From the NCBI GenBank assembly GCA_947063875.1, contig CAMSTY010000021.1, positions 1 through 52,179 on the forward strand: DNA of 52,179 nucleotides, read 5' to 3'. The position numbers and the translations under genes are program-made. The stretch comes from an uncultured bacterium (GTDB lineage: Bacteria > Bacillota > Clostridia > Lachnospirales > Lachnospiraceae). The notes beneath the pieces were generated by a model that was given only the letters and a program-made list of their open reading frames with translations, did no database searches and was not told the DNA's origin. Below are positions 7,269 through 16,355 of this stretch, in pieces. Within the stretch, counting starts at the first letter, position 1. Each line of letters starts with the position of its first letter.

Positions 7269-7928
7269 ATGGCAAGGTATTTGTCCAAAGCGGCGCCGGG
7301 ATTGTGGCAGATTCAGCGCCGGAGAAAGAGTATGAGGAGTACATCAATAAGGCGGAGGACCAGATGGGAAGCCAGGGAGCAGATGCTGGAAAAGGAGGGC
7401 AGGCTTCCGGATGCGGTGATTGCCTGCGTGGGAGGCGGCTCCAATGCCATTGGCAGCTTTTATCATTTTATGGAGGAGAAAGAGGTCAGGCTTATTGGCT
7501 GTGAGGCAGCAGGAAGGGGCATTGACACCTTTGAGACGGCAGCTACGGTGAATACCGGAAAGGTGGGGATTTTTCACGGGATGAAGTCGTATTTTTGCCA
7601 GGATGAGTACGGGCAGATTGCGCCGGTATATTCGATTTCTGCGGGGTTGGATTATCCGGGGATTGGGCCGGAGCATGCCTGGCTGCACGATATCGGCAGG
7701 GCGGAGTATGTTCCGGTCACTGATGATGAGGCGGTAAATGCCTTTGAGTATCTGGCAAGGACGGAGGGCATTATCCCGGCCATCGAGTCGGCCCACGCAG
7801 TGGCTTATGGGATAAAGCTGGCCCCCGCCATGTCCGGGGAGCAGATTCTTGTGATAACGATTTCCGGCAGAGGAGATAAGGATTGTGCCGCTATAGCCCG
7901 GTATCGGGGGGAGGATATTCATGAGTAA
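7269..7928 (+). pseudogene. trpB: Fused remnant: trpE tail (out of frame) joined to 3' half of trpB
   Basis: The frame reads 219 codons, but only from about 7368 does it match tryptophan synthase beta ([17 protein letters not shown], then the GGGSNA phosphate loop and SGRGDKD near the end). This is roughly the last 187 of about 395 residues; the first half, with the PLP-binding lysine of the HK motif, is missing. The first 33 codons make no sense in this frame. Read two bases on, 7271-7363 encodes [15 protein letters not shown] and [12 protein letters not shown], the well-known C-terminus of anthranilate synthase component I (TrpE). The locus therefore joins the start region and tail of trpE to mid-trpB, having lost trpG, trpD, trpC and trpF if the usual gene order applied. 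The stop overlaps the trpA start by 8 bases, as in intact operons. An assembly chimera is the main alternative. Confidence 0.8.
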
Positions 7929-8718
7929 AATTAATTTGGCATTTGAGGATAAAAAAGCGTTTGTTGCTTTTATTACCTGTGGGGACCCGGACTTGGAGAC
8001 CACCGGGGCTGTGGTTCGCAAAGCGGTAAGGGGCGGGGCAGACTTGATAGAACTGGGAATTCCTTTTTCGGACCCTACGGCTGAGGGCCCGGTGATTCAG
8101 GGAGCGAATCTCCGGGCCTTGAATGGGGGCGTCACCACGGATAAGATCATTGATTTTGTGCGGGAGCTGCGCAGGGATGTAACGGTTCCCATAGTATTTA
8201 TGACTTATGCCAACGTGGTGTTTTCTTATGGAGCGGAGCGGTTTATCTCCGCCTGCCAAGAGATTGGGATTGATGGTCTGATCTTGCCGGATTTGCCTTT
8301 TGAGGAAAAAGAAGAGTTTCAGCCTCTTTGCAAGAAATATGGGGTGGATTTGATCTCTCTGATTGCGCCTACGTCGAAAAACCGGATTGCCAGGATTGCC
8401 GGGGAGGCGGAAGGCTTTTTGTATATTGTCTCCAGCCTGGGAGTGACTGGGACGAGAAATGAGATTAAGACGGACTTAAAGGCGATTGTGGAAGTGGTTC
8501 GCCAGAATACAAAGATTCCCTGTGCCGTTGGGTTCGGAATCTCTACGCCGGAGCAGGCAGAGAGAATGGCCGCTATTTCGGATGGGGCGATTGTGGGATC
8601 GGCGATTATTAAGCTGATTGAGAAATATGGGAAGGAGGCTCCGGGGTATGTGGAGGAGTATGTGAGAGGGATGAAGGAGGCGTGTGAGCGGGCAAAAGGT
8701 GTGAGTGAGCGGAAATAA
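7921..8718 (+). CDS. trpA: Tryptophan synthase alpha chain
   Basis: TrpA cleaves indole-3-glycerol phosphate to indole and glyceraldehyde 3-phosphate and passes indole to TrpB. The 265-residue protein is full length. The catalytic glutamate lies in [11 protein letters not shown]; the E. coli Asp60 position is Glu (TAEGPVIQ), as is common in clostridia. Phosphate-binding loops are visible (SSLGVTGTR and [18 protein letters not shown]). It overlaps the trpB remnant by 8 bases and is followed by a strong terminator. With no intact TrpB beside it, it could only work with a beta subunit encoded elsewhere, or it is a survivor of operon decay. Confidence 0.92.
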   Translation: MSKINLAFEDKKAFVAFITCGDPDLETTGAVVRKAVRGGADLIELGIPFSDPTAEGPVIQGANLRALNGGVTTDKIIDFVRELRRDVTVPIVFMTYANVVFSYGAERFISACQEIGIDGLILPDLPFEEKEEFQPLCKKYGVDLISLIAPTSKNRIARIAGEAEGFLYIVSSLGVTGTRNEIKTDLKAIVEVVRQNTKIPCAVGFGISTPEQAERMAAISDGAIVGSAIIKLIEKYGKEAPGYVEEYVRGMKEACERAKGVSERK

Positions 8719-8725
8719 AATTTTT

Positions 8726-8769
8726 AACCCCGAAAGAAGTGCTTTGTGGACAGGCATTCTTTCGGGGTT
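8726..8769 (+). terminator. Terminator after trpA
   Basis: A perfect 13-base inverted repeat AACCCCGAAAGAA (8726-8738) and TTCTTTCGGGGTT (8757-8769) lies just after the trpA stop and is followed by a weak T-rich stretch. It could serve both trpA and the convergent LysR gene. Confidence 0.8.
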
Positions 8770-8801
8770 ATCTTTTGTCAAAACACTGGGGCTTCATACG
8801 T

Positions 8802-9716
8802 CTATTCTTCATTTCTCAGCAAGAAATCTGCCGTTACGGAAATCTCTTCAATTCTTGAAATATCTCTCACCAGATGCTTTAAAAAATCCATCATGGCCTC
8901 CGACGAATATCCCTGCTTGGAGATATAGGAAATCCGCCGTACGGGATAGGAAGATAAAGGGAGAAGCCGGGAGTTTGCGCTTTTGGCGATCTGGCGGGCG
9001 GCGGAAATGGGGGCCACCATCCAGAGGGAAGGATTCTCAAGCATCAGATGCTGTACAGCCGGCATCTGGTCGATAATCAGGCGGCTGTTGTTTTGGACCC
9101 CGAACCAATAATCATGCCATTCTTCAAATTCTGTATTCCAGGGGACCCGGATTTCATGGCTGCTGTCCAGGTCGGCAGGGAGCATATGGGGGCAGGCCTC
9201 AACCCCGGGACCGGCCACCAGATACATAGGTTCCTGCCAGAGGGGGATGGCCTGGAGCGTGCGGCTGTAAAAGGTATTGCACACAAACGCTCCGTCCAGA
9301 ATCCCTTCCTGAACCCGGGTATAGGAGGAGTAGGAATGCTGGCTTTCCAGAATCACCCGGATGTTGGAATTCTTGTTGATGAAGGAGTAGACGGCAGGAT
9401 AGATGATATAGCTTACCAGGCTGTTGACTGCGGAAAAATGCAGCAGATGATCCTCTTGGCAGGTATTGATATGCTGCATATCCTCCCAGAGACGTTTCCA
9501 GCTTTCAGCAATCTGAATGAATTTTTCTCCCTGGCGGGTCAGTTCTACGGTGCGGATCCCCTTTCCTCGTATCAATAATGGATATCCGAGTTCATTTTCC
9601 AGTGAATGAATCCGCCGGCTCAGAGTTGGCTGGCTGGTGTATTGGCACCGGGCAGCTTCGGTCAGGCTTCCGTAACGGACGGCGGCAAGAAAGGCGTCAA
9701 TTTCTGATACAGTCAT
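8802..9716 (-). CDS. LysR-family transcriptional regulator
   Basis: The 304-residue protein has the N-terminal winged helix-turn-helix of LysR regulators (FLAAVRYGSLTEAARCQYTS, then QPTLSRRIHSLENELG) and a C-terminal effector-binding domain. Start ATG at 9716 follows GGAGG. It is transcribed away from the glycerate-kinase/enolase/ABC operon across a 236-base gap. LysR genes commonly control the divergent neighbour in response to a pathway metabolite, so it probably regulates the locus at 9953-19464. The inducer cannot be told from the sequence. Confidence 0.9.
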   Translation of the reverse strand: MTVSEIDAFLAAVRYGSLTEAARCQYTSQPTLSRRIHSLENELGYPLLIRGKGIRTVELTRQGEKFIQIAESWKRLWEDMQHINTCQEDHLLHFSAVNSLVSYIIYPAVYSFINKNSNIRVILESQHSYSSYTRVQEGILDGAFVCNTFYSRTLQAIPLWQEPMYLVAGPGVEACPHMLPADLDSSHEIRVPWNTEFEEWHDYWFGVQNNSRLIIDQMPAVQHLMLENPSLWMVAPISAARQIAKSANSRLLPLSSYPVRRISYISKQGYSSEAMMDFLKHLVRDISRIEEISVTADFLLRNEE

Positions 9717-9801
9717 AGAAATACCTCCATTTTTATTTTAAGGACAGGATGCGTGTTTTTGAAAATATACGCAACATGAATATTTTACCCCTAAAATTGG
9801 C

Positions 9802-9832
9802 ATTTTTCAATCGTAAAATTGTGTATTATAAT
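9802..9832 (+). promoter_or_regulatory. Candidate LysR operator and -10 box for the catabolic operon
   Basis: An inverted repeat ATTTT-N8-AAAAT (9802-9819), of the general form bound by LysR regulators, lies just upstream of a consensus TATAAT at 9827-9832. No good -35 box stands at 17 bases, which would suit an activator-dependent promoter. This is suggestive only. Confidence 0.35.
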
Positions 9833-9952
9833 GGAAAAAACGTTATTATGCACAGAAAAACGCGATTTTGCAACAAGAAAGATATTCATAAAAGACAATA
9901 ACAGGGTATGAAAATTTGCTGGTAATCAATCCATAAGTACGGAGGTGCGGAT

Positions 9953-11353
9953 GTGATAAAAAAGATACGTAACTATGAAGAGATTGCAAACAGAGGTGAC
10001 GAAAGGGCCCGGCAGAAGGTGCTTCAGCTGATGGACCTGACCCTGCAGGAGGTAGATGCCTACAAAAGAATCCTTGAGATCATGCATTTGGAAGGCGAAC
10101 TTCTGTCAGTAGGGACAAGGACATGGGATCTGAGTACAAAAGGAAATATTTATCTTCTGGGTGCGGGAAAGGCCTGTAATGCGATGGCAAAAGCGGTATG
10201 TGAGGTCTTGGGGGAGCGCATTACCAAGGGGATTATTTCCGTCAAGATTGTGGAAGAAGAGGATTGCTACTGTAATACCGAAGTGTATGTGGGCGGCCAT
10301 CCGCTGCCGAATGAGGAAGGGATAAAAGCGGCAAAGAGAATGCTGGAAGTCATTGAGGCGGCATCCGAAAGGGATCTTTTTATCAGCGTCTGCAGCGGAG
10401 GAAGTTCTGCTCTTCTGACCTATCCGGTGGCCCCGATTACTCTCGAGGATGAGATTGCGGCTCAGGATCTTCTGTTAAAAAGCGGCGCAAAAATCCTGGA
10501 AATCAATGCCGTACGGCGTCATATTTCCCAGACCAACGGCGGGCGGCTGGCAGAGAAGATCTGCCATGAAAAAGGCGCGGAACTGATTAGCTTCCAGATC
10601 AGTGATGCCGTGGGGAAACCGACGGTTGCGGACAGGAGCCAGCCAGCTTATTTTCGCGGAACTCCCTTTGGCGGGGACCAGACCTCGATAAAGGAGGCCA
10701 GGGAGATGATTGCCAATTATGCTCTTAAGGACAAGCTTCCAGAAAGCGTGGTTCAATATATTTTTGATGACAGCCAGGTGAAGGAAACGCCTTTTGACAT
10801 TGACGAAAACAAAATCACCACTTTTGTGATCGGAAACCTGGCAGATTCCTGCAAAGCGGCAAAAGAGATTGCGGAAAAAATGGGAGATAACTGTATGGTG
10901 CTTACTACTTATCTGGAAGGGGAGAGCAGCCAGGCCGGTATGTTTTTATCCTCTTTGATCCGTGAGATCAAGTATCAGGACAGTCCGGTGCCAAAACCCT
11001 GTTTTGTGGTTTGTGCGGGAGAGACTACCTGCAATATCGAACAGGAACCACGGGGAGTGGGAGGCCCGTCGCAGGAACTGGTGCTGGGAATGGCTATTGG
11101 CCTGAAGGGAATCCAGGGAGTGGCCGGGGCGTCCATCGACACGGAGGGAACCGACGGGCCGACGATTCATGCCGGCGGCATTGTGGATGGAAGTACGGTA
11201 GAGAGGCTGGAGGCTTCCGGGGAGAATGTCTTTGAGGCACTGCGCTATCACAGTACAGGCAATGCTCTGGAAAAGATCGGAGATTACATCTATACGGGCA
11301 ATACCGGGACAAATCTCTGTGATTTAAATATATGTTACATAGATAATTATTGA
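9953..11353 (+). CDS. Glycerate 2-kinase family protein (DUF4147/MOFRL)
   Basis: The family phosphorylates D-glycerate to 2-phosphoglycerate, feeding sugar-acid and serine breakdown into glycolysis. The 466-residue length and both domains fit: an N-terminal DUF4147 domain with LLGAGKACNAMAKAV (residues 68-82), VCSGGSSALL and VRRHISQTNGGRLAE, and a C-terminal MOFRL domain with CAGETTCNI, GGPSQELVLG and DTEGTDGPT. The segment that is usually SDVxGD...SGPT reads SDAVGKPTVADRSQP then AYFRGTPFGG, so the active-site loop departs from the norm and the substrate may differ. The start is GTG 9953 behind GGAGGTG. An enolase paralog follows after 23 bases, so the two are co-expressed and probably handle consecutive or related metabolites. 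Confidence 0.82.
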   Translation: MIKKIRNYEEIANRGDERARQKVLQLMDLTLQEVDAYKRILEIMHLEGELLSVGTRTWDLSTKGNIYLLGAGKACNAMAKAVCEVLGERITKGIISVKIVEEEDCYCNTEVYVGGHPLPNEEGIKAAKRMLEVIEAASERDLFISVCSGGSSALLTYPVAPITLEDEIAAQDLLLKSGAKILEINAVRRHISQTNGGRLAEKICHEKGAELISFQISDAVGKPTVADRSQPAYFRGTPFGGDQTSIKEAREMIANYALKDKLPESVVQYIFDDSQVKETPFDIDENKITTFVIGNLADSCKAAKEIAEKMGDNCMVLTTYLEGESSQAGMFLSSLIREIKYQDSPVPKPCFVVCAGETTCNIEQEPRGVGGPSQELVLGMAIGLKGIQGVAGASIDTEGTDGPTIHAGGIVDGSTVERLEASGENVFEALRYHSTGNALEKIGDYIYTGNTGTNLCDLNICYIDNY

Positions 11354-11376
11354 TTTATTATTAAAGGAGGTTGAAT

Positions 11377-12657
11377 ATGTCAAAAATTAAAGAAGTAAAA
11401 GCAAGGCAGGTACTGGATTGCAAGGGCCGACCGGTGGCGGAGGTGGATGTGATCACCGAGAGCGGGGCCCTGGGCCGGGCAGGCGCCTCAACGGGGTCTT
11501 CGGTGGGAGCCAATGAATCTTTTGTGCTTCGGGACAAGGACCCTAAGATGTTTGGAGGACTTAGCGTTTATAAAGCGATTGATCATATCCGCAATGTCCT
11601 GGCCCCGGCGATTATCGGGATGGATGTCCATGACCAGGAGGGGATTGACCAGAAAATGATCGCTTTGGATGGCACACGCTACAAGACCAATCTGGGAGGA
11701 AATGCAATCTATGCTGTTTCGGTAGCAGTGGCAAAGGCGGCGGCAGCAGAGAATCATAAAACCATCTATCAGAACCTGGCAGCCTCTCCCATTCCGTACA
11801 TCATGAGTCCTTCCGCGAATGTTGTCAATGGCGGCACCTATTATGGCAAGACGCAGGCGTTTCAGGAGTTTATGATTCTGCCGTATGGGGCGGAATCCAT
11901 GGAGCAGTCAGTGAGGATGATTGTAGAGACTTTTTACCATCTGGGCGATCTGATTGAAAAGTACAACGGCGGAAAACCGGCCATGGGGAACTACAGCGGA
12001 TGGGGTGCTCCTTCGGATGATCCGGCGGAAGTAATGAAAATTATTGCTCAGGCAGTGGAAGATTTAGGTTATACTAATCATATGGCATATGCCTTTGACT
12101 GTGCCAGCAGTGAATATTATGATGAAGAAAAGAAATTATACCGTTGGAGAGGGGATTACGTAGATCGTGACTTTATTATCGGCCAGCTGAAAGACCTGGC
12201 AGACCAGTATCCGATTGCGTTTATTGAGGATGCTCTTCAGGAGGAGGATTTTGAAGGCTTTAAGCTGGCGAGCGAGCAGATCCGCTCGGTGATCATCGGC
12301 GATGACTTTCTCTGCACCAGCCTGGATCGTGCCAAAAAGGCAGTAGAAATGGGAGCGGCCAGAGGGATGATCTTTAAGCCTAATCAGGCGGGTACGCTGA
12401 CCGAAGCGATAGAGACCGCACGTTATCTGATGGATCAGGGGTTTTTGGTGGTGCCATCCGGAAGGGCAGGAGGGACTCTGGACTCTCCGGAGAAGGAGAT
12501 CGGATTGGCCATGGGAGCCTGGGTGACGAAGACCGGAGCGCCCAGGAGCGGTTCCAGAACCAGTGGATTTAACTTCCTTCTGCGTGTGGCGGAGGAACTT
12601 CAGGCTCCCCAGACCAATATCATGGATCTTCCGATTTTTGCACACCTGCATCGGTAA
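11377..12657 (+). CDS. Divergent enolase paralog lacking key catalytic residues
   Basis: Over its whole 426-residue length this protein aligns with phosphopyruvate hydratase. Metal ligands are kept: Asp241 (AFDCASS), Glu284 (FIEDALQ) and the GDD at 308-310; so are Lys334 (the E. coli Lys341 base, in FKPNQAGT), Lys385 (E. coli Lys392) and Glu164 (QEFM). However, the GDEGGYAP block that holds the general-acid Glu208 reads GNYSGWGAP (204-212), the GGEHADN histidine loop reads GGTYYGKT (152-159), and SHRSGET, which binds the substrate carboxylate and phosphate, reads SGRAGGT (361-367). True enolase activity is therefore unlikely; a dehydration or lyase step on another acid is plausible. Start ATG 11377 follows AAAGGAGG. 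A housekeeping eno is expected elsewhere. Confidence 0.85.
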   Translation: MSKIKEVKARQVLDCKGRPVAEVDVITESGALGRAGASTGSSVGANESFVLRDKDPKMFGGLSVYKAIDHIRNVLAPAIIGMDVHDQEGIDQKMIALDGTRYKTNLGGNAIYAVSVAVAKAAAAENHKTIYQNLAASPIPYIMSPSANVVNGGTYYGKTQAFQEFMILPYGAESMEQSVRMIVETFYHLGDLIEKYNGGKPAMGNYSGWGAPSDDPAEVMKIIAQAVEDLGYTNHMAYAFDCASSEYYDEEKKLYRWRGDYVDRDFIIGQLKDLADQYPIAFIEDALQEEDFEGFKLASEQIRSVIIGDDFLCTSLDRAKKAVEMGAARGMIFKPNQAGTLTEAIETARYLMDQGFLVVPSGRAGGTLDSPEKEIGLAMGAWVTKTGAPRSGSRTSGFNFLLRVAEELQAPQTNIMDLPIFAHLHR

Positions 12658-12755
12658 GAAATTAAAAGAACAGAAAACAATGGCAAACCGCAGGATTCTA
12701 ACCACCGGAGTGGCTTGGAATAGACTCTATAAAACAAAAGAAAGGAAGGATCATT

Positions 12756-14426
12756 ATGAAAAAAACCATGAAACAAATGGCAGCGCTGGCTGCGGGTTTT
12801 CTGATCGCACTGTCAGTTACAGCTTGCTCAAAGACAGAAACGCCATCGCAGCCAGGGGGAGAGACCCCGGCGGCGCAGGAAACGGATGCGCCTGCACAGA
12901 CGGAAGCGCCTCAGACGAATACAGGATATGCCAGCGCCAGTGGTATGATTGTTTCTGCGGAGCCGACGGATATCAAATCCTCAAAGGATTCCATGACGGT
13001 AGTGATATCAGCAGATCCGGGTTCTCTGGACCCCCATGATTCGGTTACCCAGAACAAGCATCAGTCCACACGCCAGATTTATGAGACTTTAGTGGTCTAT
13101 GACGATGAAGGGAAGCTGATTCCCTGGCTGGCAGAAAGCTGGGAATATGAGGACGATTGTACCATCAATTTCAAAATCCGCGAGGGCGTGAAATTCCACA
13201 ATGGCGATGAACTGAAGGCCAGTGATGTGCTTTTTACATTAAAACGTCTGGTGGATGATAATACGGTGGCGGCCATGCAGGTCAACAAGGTGGATTTTTC
13301 CAAGACCGAGGTGACTGGTGATTACACCTTTAAGCTGGTGACCGTAGAACCCTATGCCATCCAGGTGGCCATGTTGGAGAACCCTCTGTGCGGAATTATT
13401 TCGGAGCGTTCTTACCAGGAATCCGGCGGTGATTTCTTTAAAGCGCCGGTGGGTACAGGCCCTTATAAGGTGGTAAAATATTCCGCTGGCGACAGTCTGG
13501 CGCTGGAAGGCTTTGAGGACTATTGGATCGCGGGACAGCCTTACGTAAAAAACCTGACCCTGCGTTATATTTCCGACTCCTCCTCCAGGGTCATAGAGGC
13601 AGAGTCCGGCGGCGCGGATATTGTATATGAAATCACGGCGACCAATGTGGACCGGGTGAGGGCAAACGAAAATATCAACCTGGTATCGGCAATGGGGGCG
13701 AACACCAGCTACCTGTATATGAACCAGGCCAAAAAACCTTTTGACGACGAGCGGGTCCGGGAGGCCGTATGGCTGGCGGTAGATATCGACCAGGCGGTAG
13801 AGGTAGCTTATGGAAACTTTGGGCAGCGCGCGACAGGGATGATTTCCCCAGGCATCGACGGCCGGCATCCGGATATGAGTTCTTTCTTCCCTGCCCGGGA
13901 TCTGGAGAAGGCCAAGGCATTACTGGCGGAGGCAGGGTATCCGGATGGATTTGAGACCTCGATCTCCTGCAACAGTAATGACCAGCAGAGAAAAGACTTC
14001 TGTGAGGTGATACAGGCACAGCTGAGCGAGGTGGGAATCCGGGTAAACATCGATGTCATGGATTCTACCCAGTGGGCTTCCAGCCTGGCTGCCGGAGAAG
14101 GTGTTATGACCATTTACGGATTGACAGCGTCTACGGGCGAGGCAGGGCGTACCCTGTTCCGCTGGCTGCCGGATACGTCAGAATGGCCGATCTCCAGCTG
14201 GGAGAATGAGGAATACTATGAACTGATTGACAAAGCGCTGACGACTACGGATACGGATACCCGTAATGAGTTATATTATCAGTGCCAGGAAATGCTGATG
14301 CAGAACCATGTGGTGCTTCCTGTATGGCATAAGGAACTGAATGCAGCCTGCCAGCCGGATGTGAGAGGCTTTAAGATTACGCCTTCCTATGAGCAGCATT
14401 ATCTGCAGTTTGTATATTTTGAATAA
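12756..14426 (+). CDS. Family-5 extracellular solute-binding lipoprotein of an ABC importer
   Basis: This 556-residue protein captures the substrate for the importer encoded downstream. It has a lipoprotein signal peptide with a lipobox ending VTAC (Cys24), a disordered Pro/Thr/Glu-rich linker to about residue 65, and a full SBP_bac_5 fold (VVISADPGSLDPHD, then ETLVVYD, GVKFHNGDELKASDV and VGTGPYKV). Family 5 proteins bind di- and oligopeptides, nickel, or in some cases oligosaccharides. The enzymes around it suggest an acid or sugar-acid derivative rather than a peptide, but this is inference. It begins 98 bases after the enolase paralog with a good AAGGAAGG site and no terminator between. 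Confidence 0.9.
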   Translation: MKKTMKQMAALAAGFLIALSVTACSKTETPSQPGGETPAAQETDAPAQTEAPQTNTGYASASGMIVSAEPTDIKSSKDSMTVVISADPGSLDPHDSVTQNKHQSTRQIYETLVVYDDEGKLIPWLAESWEYEDDCTINFKIREGVKFHNGDELKASDVLFTLKRLVDDNTVAAMQVNKVDFSKTEVTGDYTFKLVTVEPYAIQVAMLENPLCGIISERSYQESGGDFFKAPVGTGPYKVVKYSAGDSLALEGFEDYWIAGQPYVKNLTLRYISDSSSRVIEAESGGADIVYEITATNVDRVRANENINLVSAMGANTSYLYMNQAKKPFDDERVREAVWLAVDIDQAVEVAYGNFGQRATGMISPGIDGRHPDMSSFFPARDLEKAKALLAEAGYPDGFETSISCNSNDQQRKDFCEVIQAQLSEVGIRVNIDVMDSTQWASSLAAGEGVMTIYGLTASTGEAGRTLFRWLPDTSEWPISSWENEEYYELIDKALTTTDTDTRNELYYQCQEMLMQNHVVLPVWHKELNAACQPDVRGFKITPSYEQHYLQFVYFE

Positions 14427-14504
14427 TAAGTGGCGGAGTTTATGTTGCATGGGGGCAATCCTGTGCAACATAAGTTGTATATGGAGATAGAGGAGGGTAA
14501 GCAA

Positions 14505-15479
14505 GTGCTGAGATATATAGCAAAGAGAATTTTGATGATGCTGCCGATCCTGTTTGGAATTACCGTTATCGTTTTTACTCTGATGTATATTACGCCGGGG
14601 GATCCGGCTTATGCAATTCTGGGAGAAAACGCAACACCGGAGCAGGTGATGGAGATACACAAGGAATATGGACTGGATGACCCTTATTTGATCCGGCTGG
14701 GCCGGTATTTTGCCGGTGTCCTTCAGGGGGATTTCGGGACTTCCTATAAGACGGGACGTCCCGTGTTTACGGAGATTATGGATCGATACCCCAATACCTT
14801 GAAGCTGGCGCTGCTGAGTACGCTTCTGGGAGTGGTAATCGGGGTAGCCGCCGGAATTATCGCGGCAGTGAAGCAATATTCCATCTTTGACCGGGTGGGG
14901 ACGATCATCTCGCTGTTTGGCGTTTCTGCCCCGTCCTTCTGGGTGGCGATGGTGCTTGTGCTTTTGTTTTCTGTCAAGCTGAAGATTCTTCCGGCTACGG
15001 GGACTTATGGGCCTCAATATTGGATTCTTCCGGTATTTACTTTGGGCCTGCAGGCAAGTACTTCTATTATGCGTATGACCAGGTCCAGTATGCTGGAGGT
15101 GATTCGCCAGGATTATATCCGTACCAGCCGTGCAAAGGGGCAGAGCGAGTGGAAAACAATCATGCATCACGCATTTAAGAATGCCCAGGTACCGATTGTG
15201 ACGATTATCGGAATCCGTATCTGTGGATTTTTGGCAGGCGCGGTGCTGGTTGAGACGGTATTTGCCATTCCGGGTCTGGGAAAATATATTATCGACAGTG
15301 TGAATTTTAAGGATTACCCGGTAGTGCAGGGAGGGGTCCTCTGGATCGGGTTGAACTGTATTGTGATTAATCTGCTGGTGGATATCGTATATTGCTTTAT
15401 TGATCCCCGGATCAAATCCATGTACTCCAACAAGAAAAAGGCGGCAGCTGTAGGGACAGGAGGTGCGTCAAATGGCTGA
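14505..15479 (+). CDS. ABC importer permease, DppB type
   Basis: This polytopic inner-membrane permease (324 residues, about six helices) belongs to the BPD_transp_1 family. The N-terminus LRYIAKRILMMLPILFGIT and the ITPGDPAYAILGENATP segment are typical of DppB/OppB, and the cytoplasmic EAA loop lies around IRTSRAKGQSEW. The start taken is GTG 14505 behind AGGAGGG at 14491-14497; a longer frame from 14430 would add a soluble 25-residue leader that the family lacks. Its stop overlaps the next permease start. Confidence 0.88.
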   Translation: MLRYIAKRILMMLPILFGITVIVFTLMYITPGDPAYAILGENATPEQVMEIHKEYGLDDPYLIRLGRYFAGVLQGDFGTSYKTGRPVFTEIMDRYPNTLKLALLSTLLGVVIGVAAGIIAAVKQYSIFDRVGTIISLFGVSAPSFWVAMVLVLLFSVKLKILPATGTYGPQYWILPVFTLGLQASTSIMRMTRSSMLEVIRQDYIRTSRAKGQSEWKTIMHHAFKNAQVPIVTIIGIRICGFLAGAVLVETVFAIPGLGKYIIDSVNFKDYPVVQGGVLWIGLNCIVINLLVDIVYCFIDPRIKSMYSNKKKAAAVGTGGASNG

Positions 15480-16341
15480 TTCCAGGAACAGAAAAAGGAA
15501 AAAGACCTCACAGGCGGCAGAAATCTGGAAACGGCTGCAGAAGAACCGGATGGCGATGGCAGGGTTATGTACCTTAATTGTGATTCTGCTGCTTTCTTTA
15601 TTTGGGCCGCTGCTGTCCCCTTATGACTATGCGGCTCAGAATTTTACGGACAGGCTTATGTTTCCCTGTGCCAGCCATCTCTTCGGTACGGATAATTTTG
15701 GGCGGGATATCCTGACAAGAATTCTGGTAGGAGGGCGTTATACTCTTTTTATTACCTTTGTCTGCATTACCTCTGCAGCGATTATGGGTTCCGCTCTGGG
15801 ATTGCTGGCGGCGTTTTATCCGAAAATGGATAATATCATTATGCGGCTGGTAGATATTCTGATGGGAATTCCTACCATGCTGATGTGTGTCAGCATCGTG
15901 GCGGCTTTGGGCAGCAATATGAAAAATATGATGATTGCCCTGGCGGTGACCCAGTCTCCGGAGTTTGCCCGCATTATGAGGGCGCAGGTGCTCACCATTA
16001 AGGACCGGGAGTTTATGGAGGCGGCCAGTTCCATCGGGTGCAGCAACGGAAGAATCATATTCCGCCATATTATTCCTAATGCACTGGCGCCGATTATTGT
16101 CCAGTACACTTTGGGAGCAGTGAGCGTAATCCTTATGAGCGCTTCCTTAAGCTTTGTGGGAATGGGAGTGCAGCCGCCGACTCCGGAATGGGGACTGATG
16201 ATCTCGGCAGGCCGTGACTATCTGCGGGATTACTGGCATATTGCCATTATTCCGGGGCTGGCGATTGTCGTGACAGCCTTTGCTCTGAACATGCTGGGTG
16301 ACGGCCTGCGGGATGCTCTTGACCCGCGTCTGAAACAGTAA
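15472..16341 (+). CDS. ABC importer permease, DppC type
   Basis: The 289-residue second permease of the importer has a basic N-terminus, a first helix near residues 28-48, the [20 protein letters not shown] segment and an EAA loop ([20 protein letters not shown]). It starts at ATG 15472, overlapping the DppB-type stop by 8 bases, behind AGGAGGT. It would pair with the preceding permease to form the channel. Confidence 0.9.
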   Translation: MADSRNRKRKKTSQAAEIWKRLQKNRMAMAGLCTLIVILLLSLFGPLLSPYDYAAQNFTDRLMFPCASHLFGTDNFGRDILTRILVGGRYTLFITFVCITSAAIMGSALGLLAAFYPKMDNIIMRLVDILMGIPTMLMCVSIVAALGSNMKNMMIALAVTQSPEFARIMRAQVLTIKDREFMEAASSIGCSNGRIIFRHIIPNALAPIIVQYTLGAVSVILMSASLSFVGMGVQPPTPEWGLMISAGRDYLRDYWHIAIIPGLAIVVTAFALNMLGDGLRDALDPRLKQ

Positions 16342-16355
16342 AGGAGGAGACGAGT

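Noticed and set aside
7269-7367. The first 33 codons of the trpB-containing frame as a genuine N-terminus
   Set aside because: The sequence is basic nonsense in this frame, but a trpE C-terminus in another frame, so it is a deletion join and not a real domain.
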